A stretch of DNA of 64,000 bases from Mucilaginibacter rivuli (GTDB lineage Bacteria; Bacteroidota; Bacteroidia; Sphingobacteriales; Sphingobacteriaceae), in NCBI RefSeq assembly GCF_019391655.1, contig NZ_JAHXPQ010000002.1:310001-374000 (forward strand), read 5' to 3'. Positions 57,116 through 64,000 of the stretch are shown one piece after another. Under the pieces are notes generated by a model that searched no databases, was not told the origin of the DNA, and worked only from the letters and a program-made list of their open reading frames with translations. The translations under genes and the position numbers were made by a program. Every line of letters begins with the position of its first letter. Positions within the stretch are counted from its first letter, which is position 1.

Positions 57116-60100
57116 ATGCATATATTTACTAAATTATTAAAAGCATTATCGCTTGTTACTGTTTTTGTGCTTGCTTCGATGGCGGTTTGGGCGCAAAACA
57201 CTGATAGTACAGCAGTTAAAACGGCCGATTCTATAGCCGCCGCTAAAAAACGTAATATCGGGCTGCGTGCAACCGGCACAATCAAAGATGCCGTTACCGG
57301 GAAACCGCTTTCTGGTGTAAACATTAGCGTTTTTGAGTTTTCGGCTGCTATTACCGATGATAAAGGTAATTTCTCAGTAAGGGTACCTTCGTATTCGGCG
57401 GTCTTATTGGTTTCAGGCCCGGGTTTTGAAACTAAAGAACTCCCTTTAAAAGGACGAAGCTCTGTTGAAACATCATTGTATGAAGATTCATTTACTTCTT
57501 TTTATAATGTAGCGCAATTGCCTTTTGGCAAGTCAACATTAAATACATTACCTAATTCGGTAACAAGTGTAAACGTACAAGGCGCCTGGGATACCAACCT
57601 GGAAACAACCGACTCGTATTTACAGGGCAGGGTTACCGGTTTAAATGCCATCAGGCGTTCAGGTACATTAAATATCGGCGCTGATCTGCTGCTGCGTGGT
57701 TATTCATCAATTAATGCTACCAATAATCCTTTAATAGTTGTTGATGGTTTAATTTATGATAATGATCATTATGGAAGCTCATTAATTGGTGGCCATTTTA
57801 ATAACCCATTAGCTAATATCAACATTAACGATATTGATAATATTACTGTTGTAAAAGACGGTGTATCAATGTATGGTACAAAAGGTGCTAACGGGGTTGT
57901 TTTAATAACAACAGGCCACACCAACGATTTAGCAACAAAAATTGATTTCGGCGTGTATTCCGGGTTTAATTTTAAACCTAAAAACCTGCCGGTATTAAAT
58001 GCGTCTGATTATAGGGTTTATATTTCTGAAATGCTTAAATCGAGTGGTTTAACTGATGCGCAGATTCAAGCCAAACCCTACATGAGTGATGATGTAAATA
58101 ATGGTACTTATTATGAAAACCACAATACCACAAATTGGCAGAAAGAAGTTTTTAAGAACAGCTTTAACCAAAACTATTATTTAAGGGTATCGGGTGGTGA
58201 TAATATTGCTAAATATACACTATCTATGGGTTATGGTGACGATGGTTCGATCATAAAGAATGCGGGTTTAACTAAATATAGCACCCGTTTTAATGCAGAC
58301 TTAAACCTGAGCAAAAAATTTACTATTCAGGCTAACTTGTCGTTCATATACAACGAACAAACATTATTTGATCAGGGAACCTCGCAAAAAACCAGTCCAC
58401 AGTTTCTTGCGCTGGTAAAATCGCCATTTTTTAGATTACACCAGGTAAACTCACAAGGCTCAGAATCGCCTAACTATACCAACCTTGATGCATTTAATGT
58501 TGGTAACCCTGTTACCGTATTGGATACCGCACAAGAAGTTGCCAAAAGCTATCGTTTTTTTGGCGCGCTAAACTTTAAATATCAGTTCAATAAATATTTA
58601 TCGTTGCAAACTTTAGTAGGTGTAACTTATGATAAGGTAAGAGAAAGCTATTTTATACCGCGCTCTGGTGTACAACCAGATACTCTTAAAAATCCTTACA
58701 TAAGTGGAACAACAAATTCAATTGTTTACAGCCGTTTGGGCAGCCAGGTACAAAGGCTATATAGTATAAATGAAGATACGCACCTAACTTTCGACAGGAC
58801 ATTTGGCCGTATCCATCATATTAAAGCAAACGTAGGCGTACGGATACTGAGCGGTGAAAGCCAGGACGACTTTGCAAAAAGTTATAACTCGCCAACCGAT
58901 CAGTTTTTAAGTGTTGATAAAGGTTTAACAGGTGTAAGTACCGGTGGTGATTTAGGTAACTGGCTTTGGATAAACAATTACTTAGGGGTTGACTATCAAT
59001 TACTCAATAAATATTTTGTATCATATAATATGGGTATTGATGCTTCATCACGTTTTGGTACACAAATACCTGGTGCGCTTTCTTTAGGTGGTGTGAGTTA
59101 TGCCGTTTTGCCATCAATTTCGGCAGCATGGTTAATATCTTCAGAAAAATTCATGTCGAAAGTGAATTTTGTAGAGCTTTTAAAATTGAGGGCCAGCTTT
59201 GGTTTAACCGGTAACGATGATATTGGTAACTATAATGCCCGCCAGTTTTATGTAGCACAAAACTTTTTAAATGCGCAGGGCCTTGTACGTGGCAACTATG
59301 GAAACCCTAACCTGCAGTGGGAGGTTAACAAAAAAGCTAATATAGGCTTAGATGTTTCGTTATTAAATGAGCGTTTGGCATTTAGTGTTGATGTGTACCA
59401 AAATACAACATCAAAAATGTTAATTAACGAAATTCAACCGGCTGCAGCAGGGCTTACTTATGCTGTAGCTAATGACGGTGGCATGCGTACACAAGGCTTA
59501 GAAATTTCGGTTAATGGCAGGGCTATTAACGGTACTAAATGGAAATGGGATTTAGGTTTAAATCTTGCAAAATACCGTAACAAGGTTACCCAATTGCCAG
59601 GTAACAGCATGACAACTCAATATGCCGGCGCTACCGTGTTAACCCAGGTAGGCTTACCTGCAAACCTGTTCTTCGGTTACCAAAGCAACGGTGTTTATAC
59701 ATCAGATGCTGAAGCATTGGCAAGCGGTGTTAAATATGCTTTGGCTAATGGTACATTATTACAGCCTCATGGTGGCGATGTTCGTTTTGCCGATGTAAAT
59801 GGTGATCATGTAGTTGACGCTAATGACAGGCAGGTTATTGGTAACCCTAACCCTGATTTTACCGGTGGCATATCATCAAACCTGGTATACAAAAGATGGT
59901 CGTTAAGCACATTGTTTACATTTAGCAAGGGTAACCAGGCATTTAACTATGTTAGGCAGCAATTGGAAGCGCAATCGGGCTTCTTAAATCAAACAGAAGC
60001 TGTATTAAGCAGGTGGCGGATACCGGGTCAGGTTACTAATGTACCTAAGGCAACATACGGCGATCCGATTGCTAATGCACGTTTTTCTGACCGTTGGATA

Positions 60101-60343
60101 GAAGACGCTTCGTATTTCCGCTTACGTACAACTACATTAACTTATAATGTGCCTATTAACGGTAAAAAGGGAATAAAATCGATAAAAGTATATGCTATGG
60201 GTAATAACCTGTTAACGTTAACAAAATACTTAGGTTATGATCCGGAGTTCAGCGCTTCTGATAATATTTTAACGCAGGGAATTGATACAGGCTTAGAGCC
60301 CCAGTACAAATCTGTTCAGTTAGGTGTACGTTTAGGTTTATAA
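57116..60343 (+). CDS. SusC/RagA TonB-linked outer-membrane protein
   Basis: 1075 residues. Signal peptide ending VWA (about 24), CarboxypepD_reg-like domain (TGTIKDAVTGKPLSGVNISVF), plug (TDSYLQGRVTGLNAIRRSG, NPLIVVDGLIYDND, ITVVKDGVSMYGTKGANGVVLI), barrel. The plug lacks the usual GYG start block and the chain ends in VRLGL with Leu, not the common aromatic residue. No STN domain. Its SusD follows 30 bases downstream. Confidence 0.94.
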   Translation: MHIFTKLLKALSLVTVFVLASMAVWAQNTDSTAVKTADSIAAAKKRNIGLRATGTIKDAVTGKPLSGVNISVFEFSAAITDDKGNFSVRVPSYSAVLLVSGPGFETKELPLKGRSSVETSLYEDSFTSFYNVAQLPFGKSTLNTLPNSVTSVNVQGAWDTNLETTDSYLQGRVTGLNAIRRSGTLNIGADLLLRGYSSINATNNPLIVVDGLIYDNDHYGSSLIGGHFNNPLANININDIDNITVVKDGVSMYGTKGANGVVLITTGHTNDLATKIDFGVYSGFNFKPKNLPVLNASDYRVYISEMLKSSGLTDAQIQAKPYMSDDVNNGTYYENHNTTNWQKEVFKNSFNQNYYLRVSGGDNIAKYTLSMGYGDDGSIIKNAGLTKYSTRFNADLNLSKKFTIQANLSFIYNEQTLFDQGTSQKTSPQFLALVKSPFFRLHQVNSQGSESPNYTNLDAFNVGNPVTVLDTAQEVAKSYRFFGALNFKYQFNKYLSLQTLVGVTYDKVRESYFIPRSGVQPDTLKNPYISGTTNSIVYSRLGSQVQRLYSINEDTHLTFDRTFGRIHHIKANVGVRILSGESQDDFAKSYNSPTDQFLSVDKGLTGVSTGGDLGNWLWINNYLGVDYQLLNKYFVSYNMGIDASSRFGTQIPGALSLGGVSYAVLPSISAAWLISSEKFMSKVNFVELLKLRASFGLTGNDDIGNYNARQFYVAQNFLNAQGLVRGNYGNPNLQWEVNKKANIGLDVSLLNERLAFSVDVYQNTTSKMLINEIQPAAAGLTYAVANDGGMRTQGLEISVNGRAINGTKWKWDLGLNLAKYRNKVTQLPGNSMTTQYAGATVLTQVGLPANLFFGYQSNGVYTSDAEALASGVKYALANGTLLQPHGGDVRFADVNGDHVVDANDRQVIGNPNPDFTGGISSNLVYKRWSLSTLFTFSKGNQAFNYVRQQLEAQSGFLNQTEAVLSRWRIPGQVTNVPKATYGDPIANARFSDRWIEDASYFRLRTTTLTYNVPINGKKGIKSIKVYAMGNNLLTLTKYLGYDPEFSASDNILTQGIDTGLEPQYKSVQLGVRLGL

Positions 60344-60373
60344 TTGATAAGGATAATTAAATAGTATAAGGAT

Positions 60374-62320
60374 ATGAAAAGTAATTTACAGGGCAAGCTA
60401 GCTTTAACAATGATGATGACATCATTCCTGATGTTGTTCTCGTGCAAAAAAGCTTTGGATATAAAGCCGTTGTCGCAGGTTGATTATACGCAAAACTACC
60501 GTAACGTAACAGATGCCAATGCTGCCGTTTTAGGTATATATGGTAAATTTATGGGAATAGCCGAGCAATATATTGTATTGAACGAGCTACGTGCCGATTT
60601 AATGGATGTTACACCTAACGCGGATAAGTACCTGCAGGAGATTAGCCAGCACCACGTTACTGTAGGTAACCCATGGGCAGATCCAAGGCCATTCTACGAG
60701 ATTATTTTAAATTGTAATGATGTGTTGTATAACCTGAATATTATGCTTGCCGATAACAAGATCAGCGTTGCCGATTACAATTATCGTTACTCTGATATAG
60801 GTGCAATGCGCACATGGTTGTATTTGCAATTAGGTATCCATTTTGGGACTATACCATACATTACAGACAGGCTGGCTGATGTTAATGCTGTTAATGGATT
60901 GAAGGATGCAGCTAAATATCCCAGGATACCTTTCGACCAATTATTGGATAAGCTGATCACTTTTACCAAGGGATTGCCATGGCTTGAACCGTACCCGAAC
61001 ATTATTACCCTTATTAACGGCTCTACTGCTACAAACCCGGCTACGCCTGCTACCGTAAACGGTTTTCCTATTACCAAAAACTTTATTGATAAGCACCTGG
61101 TATTGGGCGATCTGTATTTATGGCAAGCAGCCTACAACCATCCTGAAAATTATAAACTAGCCGCTACCGAATACAAAAAAGTATTGGAGTATGTACAGGA
61201 TGGTGCCGGCGATAATACCTATAGAATGTCATTTAATGATGTTGGTAATAACGTATTTAACGATTTTTGTGTTGATTATACCAGGTACCGTGAGCAGGAT
61301 ATTAACCAATTGGTTAGTACCAGCACACAAGGCTGGCGTTCTATGTTCTCTCGCCCGGTTTACCCAACGTTAGATACCAAGCTTAATTCGGTTTGGATAT
61401 GGCAAATTTATTTCCCTCAATCAACAGCGCCGGTTGATCCGTTTGTTGATCTGTTTTCTCCAAAAGGTGGAAGGTACCTTGTTCAACCATCGCAACCTGC
61501 TATTGATAACTGGAATGCACAGGTGCAAGGTGGTAATGCTAATTTTTCAACCACTTTTTACTCTGATGGCCGTATGCGTTTAACTTTTAACGATCCAACA
61601 GGTAATTATAATAAATTCAATAATCAAAACGTGATTATGAAGAACCTGTACATTTACGAAGACGCGACAGTATCGCAGGCAAATAAATACGGACGCTGGT
61701 TTTTATACCGGGATGCCACACTTAACCTGCGTTATGCAGAATGTGCCAATCGTGATCAAACAGGTCCGTATAATTATGGAATGCTGGCGTATGCTATTCT
61801 GAATAATGGTATAAACTATAATTTTAATCCATACAATTTTAGCTTAACAAGCCCGGTACAAAACGGTAACGGACCAACTCCTTTATTACCGGGTACAACA
61901 GTTAACAGTGTGCCAACGCCACCCAATGGCGATTATACAAATATTGAGCAAACTTTTTACCCTGATCCTTACTATATTGATGCAAGGCAAGGTGAAACTC
62001 CCCGCTATAGAAATGGATGGTATAAAAGCCCCGGTATACGCGGGCGCGCATCTTTAACAGCGTATCCACGTGCAGATATGTTTGATATGATAAAACAAGA
62101 GGATGAACTGTTAATGGAAGGTGGTTTAGAAGTAGCTTATGAAGGCCATCGTTGGGAAGATCTGTTACGTATTGCTATACGCAGGTTCCAAACTACCGGT
62201 AATTATAGGGTATTGTCGGATAAAGTTGGCGATAAATTAGCTAAGGACGGATATGGTGGTGCAGCTATTGCACAAGCCAAATTACAAGCCGGCGATTTTT
62301 ATTTACCGTTTAACTGGTAA
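60374..62320 (+). CDS. SusD/RagB family surface lipoprotein, long form
   Basis: 648 residues, about 120 longer than the other two SusD proteins here. Lipobox LFSCKK (Cys24). SusD features: VTDANAAVLGIYGKFMG, MRTWLYLQLGIHFGTIPYI, and the C-terminal EVAYEGHRWEDLLRIAIRR. The extra length lies in the middle and late part (about 330-540), where loops would reach the ligand. It is the last gene of the operon, followed by a strong terminator. Confidence 0.93.
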   Translation: MKSNLQGKLALTMMMTSFLMLFSCKKALDIKPLSQVDYTQNYRNVTDANAAVLGIYGKFMGIAEQYIVLNELRADLMDVTPNADKYLQEISQHHVTVGNPWADPRPFYEIILNCNDVLYNLNIMLADNKISVADYNYRYSDIGAMRTWLYLQLGIHFGTIPYITDRLADVNAVNGLKDAAKYPRIPFDQLLDKLITFTKGLPWLEPYPNIITLINGSTATNPATPATVNGFPITKNFIDKHLVLGDLYLWQAAYNHPENYKLAATEYKKVLEYVQDGAGDNTYRMSFNDVGNNVFNDFCVDYTRYREQDINQLVSTSTQGWRSMFSRPVYPTLDTKLNSVWIWQIYFPQSTAPVDPFVDLFSPKGGRYLVQPSQPAIDNWNAQVQGGNANFSTTFYSDGRMRLTFNDPTGNYNKFNNQNVIMKNLYIYEDATVSQANKYGRWFLYRDATLNLRYAECANRDQTGPYNYGMLAYAILNNGINYNFNPYNFSLTSPVQNGNGPTPLLPGTTVNSVPTPPNGDYTNIEQTFYPDPYYIDARQGETPRYRNGWYKSPGIRGRASLTAYPRADMFDMIKQEDELLMEGGLEVAYEGHRWEDLLRIAIRRFQTTGNYRVLSDKVGDKLAKDGYGGAAIAQAKLQAGDFYLPFNW

Positions 62321-62350
62321 ACTTTAATTTAAAACATCAATTTAAATTTG

Positions 62351-62384
62351 AGCCCCTTAAGCAATTAGCTTAAGGGGCTTTTTT
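62351..62384 (+). terminator. Rho-independent terminator of the FAS1/SusCD operon
   Basis: A perfect 12-bp stem (62,351-62,362 with 62,368-62,379), a five-base loop and then five T. It lies 30 bases after the last susD. Confidence 0.92.
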
Positions 62385-62645
62385 ATGGTAATCCTTTTAA
62401 TTATGAAAAAAGGATTGCCATAAAAATAAATCAACAATAGTTATTGATTATTTGAATATTTATTGTGTATATCAAAAAAATAATATTACCTTAATGTATT
62501 ATTTCTCCGCGTTAATTTACTGCGTTATAACAATCAACATCAGCTGTTTTTTGAACAATAAATTTCAGAAATGCCATTTGGGAAAAGAATTGTATTTCTT
62601 GCTTAGCGGCGAAATATTTTTATTTCAATGAATATTTGATTTGTG
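62385..62645. other. Intergenic region before the last FAS1 gene
   Basis: Right after the terminator there is a second hairpin (GGTAATCC near 62,387 with GGATTGCC ending near 62,420, one wobble pair). The rest is AT-rich, with no gene seen. Confidence 0.4.
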
Positions 62646-62690
62646 CAGGATAGTGCAGGACAGTTGAGGGTAAAATACTGTGTAGCTTTA
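62646..62690 (+). promoter_or_regulatory. CAGGA-repeat promoter, site 4 (last FAS1 gene)
   Basis: CAGGA at 62,646-62,650 and 62,656-62,660, with TAGCTTTA at 62,683-62,690. The spacing is the same as at the other three sites. The predicted start near 62,697 lies about 125 bases before the FAS1 start codon. Confidence 0.65.
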
Positions 62691-62821
62691 AGTTATAATT
62701 AGCCAATTATAAAACCGATTTTAATAATTTTTAACGCGTTGCGATTATTGTTAATAACACATGGAGTATTGTTGACGCACTTTTTTGTTGCTAACCTATA
62801 AACCAATTTAATTTAAATATA

Positions 62822-64000
62822 ATGCGAATATCTCCCAATCTTAGGTTAATAGTAATATTTGTAGTTTTTTTTACAAGTTTATATTTAACAAGTTGTAAAA
62901 AGAGTATTTACCCAATATTGGTAAATAACCAGCTCAACATCAGCGGCTATCTGGAGTCCGACCCAAGCCAGTATTCCCTATTTTACCAAATGATGGTGCG
63001 TACTAAAGCCGAAGGTTTTTTACAGGCTTATGGCGCTTATACTGTATTTGCGCCCAATGATGATGCGGTTAAACTTTACATGAAGAGTAAAGGAAAGACT
63101 TCGGTTAATGATTTTCCTATAGATTCGTTAACACAATTGGTTAATTATCATATTATCCAGAATGATACCATCAGTACCAATTTCTTTATTGATGGTAAAT
63201 TACGTACACAAACAATGTTTGGTCAATACTTAACCTCTGGTGTGATCAATCTTAATGGTACATCAAGCTATGTTATAAATGGCCAGGCACTCATTTTAAA
63301 ATCCAATATAGGTTGCGGTAATGGCATTTTGCATGTTATCGATCATGTATTACAACCGGCAACACAAAACATAGCTCAACTCATAAAAAACAACCCCAAA
63401 TACAGTATATTTTACCAGGCATTAGTACGAACCGGATATTATGATACCCTGAATGTTGCTCCTAAGGATAATCAGAACAGGCCTGGGCAACTATTTACTG
63501 TATTTGCCCAAACTGATTCGGTGTACCTAAGTATAGGTATCCCTACTGTTGATGCATTGCAAGCTAAATATTCTGCAGTAGGTAGTAGCCCTTTACGTAA
63601 CCCTAATGATGGTTTTTATAATTATGTAGGTTATCATATTTTGCCTGAGAACAGCTACCTGACGGATATTTTAAGTAAAAGCTCACACTTATCGATAACC
63701 CCGGGTAAAGATGTAATATCAGATGTGCTTCAAAATCAAACTATTCAGTTAAACTATGATTTAATCAACGGTGTACAATATCCGGGCGCATCGGTAGATA
63801 GGGCACATAGCAATATTCCTGCAACAAATGGTGTATTGCACTCGGTAGCCGGTGATATTTTTATTAAAATATTCCCGCCAACGCGAGTTGATTGGGATTT
63901 GGCAGATCAGCCCGAGTTCCGCAAACAATCATCAATTTTCCGTATTGCCGGTAAAACAGCAGTAAGCTTGCCAAGCCCGATGACCAATATTACCTTTACA
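62822..64000 (+). CDS. Fasciclin-domain surface lipoprotein (partial, runs off the window)
   Basis: 393 codons from the ATG at 62,822 to the window end without a stop. The signal peptide (MRISPNLRLIVIF start) differs from that of the gene at 53,760, but from the lipobox YLTSCKK onward the two proteins are nearly identical, including both FAS1 domains and the beginning of the C-terminal domain. Differences are scattered single residues plus a short cluster near APKDNQNRPG. It opens a new transcription unit with its own CAGGA promoter; a further susCD pair may lie beyond the window. Confidence 0.92.
   Translation, partial: MRISPNLRLIVIFVVFFTSLYLTSCKKSIYPILVNNQLNISGYLESDPSQYSLFYQMMVRTKAEGFLQAYGAYTVFAPNDDAVKLYMKSKGKTSVNDFPIDSLTQLVNYHIIQNDTISTNFFIDGKLRTQTMFGQYLTSGVINLNGTSSYVINGQALILKSNIGCGNGILHVIDHVLQPATQNIAQLIKNNPKYSIFYQALVRTGYYDTLNVAPKDNQNRPGQLFTVFAQTDSVYLSIGIPTVDALQAKYSAVGSSPLRNPNDGFYNYVGYHILPENSYLTDILSKSSHLSITPGKDVISDVLQNQTIQLNYDLINGVQYPGASVDRAHSNIPATNGVLHSVAGDIFIKIFPPTRVDWDLADQPEFRKQSSIFRIAGKTAVSLPSPMTNITFT
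62877..63986 (+). repeat. Duplicated FAS1 coding segment, copy 2
   Basis: Partner of 53,821-54,930 at a constant offset of 9,056 bases. The sequences flanking on the left (promoter, start and most of the signal peptide) are unrelated, so the copied unit starts inside the gene. Confidence 0.9.

Overview
The window looks like chromosome from a Bacteroidetes bacterium of the Sphingobacteriaceae type (Mucilaginibacter- or Pedobacter-like). This is inferred from SusC/SusD pairs, a FecI/FecR pair, the type IX secretion protein GldN, promoter boxes of the TAnnTTTG type, and many lipoproteins with a Cys lipobox. No tRNA, rRNA, CRISPR array, insertion sequence or prophage was recognised.

1-23,214, mostly housekeeping and small accessory genes. 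In order: the tail of an unknown gene with a clean terminator; a DAC-domain protein (possible c-di-AMP synthase); an orphan gldN; small membrane proteins; an MFS transporter overlapping a LutA-like protein; a BlaI/M56-peptidase operon with an unusually dense operator; an AT-rich TIR-like effector gene with an unfamiliar C-terminal domain; lutB and a second lutA; an orphan TPR histidine kinase; a hotdog thioesterase; a secreted Gly-rich protein beside an outer-membrane barrel protein; and thrS-infC-rpmI-rplT, in which infC starts with TTG one base after the thrS stop.

23,215-45,822, a pectin/rhamnogalacturonan utilisation region. A six-gene operon encodes a GH106-like enzyme, GH51 arabinofuranosidase, GH28 polygalacturonase, CE12 rhamnogalacturonan acetylesterase, a CE4-type deacetylase and a PL22 oligogalacturonate lyase. 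It is followed by a large GH106 rhamnosidase, an ECF sigma/anti-sigma pair with an STN-containing SusC plus SusD, and a GH2 enzyme. Together these would bind, cut, deacetylate and import rhamnogalacturonan-I and homogalacturonan fragments.

45,823-64,000, a seven-gene operon in the order FAS1, SusC, SusD, FAS1, FAS1, SusC, SusD, closed by a strong terminator. A new unit then starts with another FAS1 gene that is a near-copy of the fourth gene and runs off the window. Fasciclin-domain lipoproteins interleaved with SusCD pairs look like a surface glycan capture system in which FAS1 proteins fill the usual glycan-binding lipoprotein slots.

The most striking pattern is a shared promoter architecture at four places: two CAGGA repeats exactly 10 bp apart, followed at exactly the same distance by a TAnnTTT(G/A) box. 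It precedes the pectin enzyme operon, the ECF sigma gene, the seven-gene FAS1/SusCD operon and the last FAS1 gene. This predicts that all four belong to one regulon under a regulator not encoded here.
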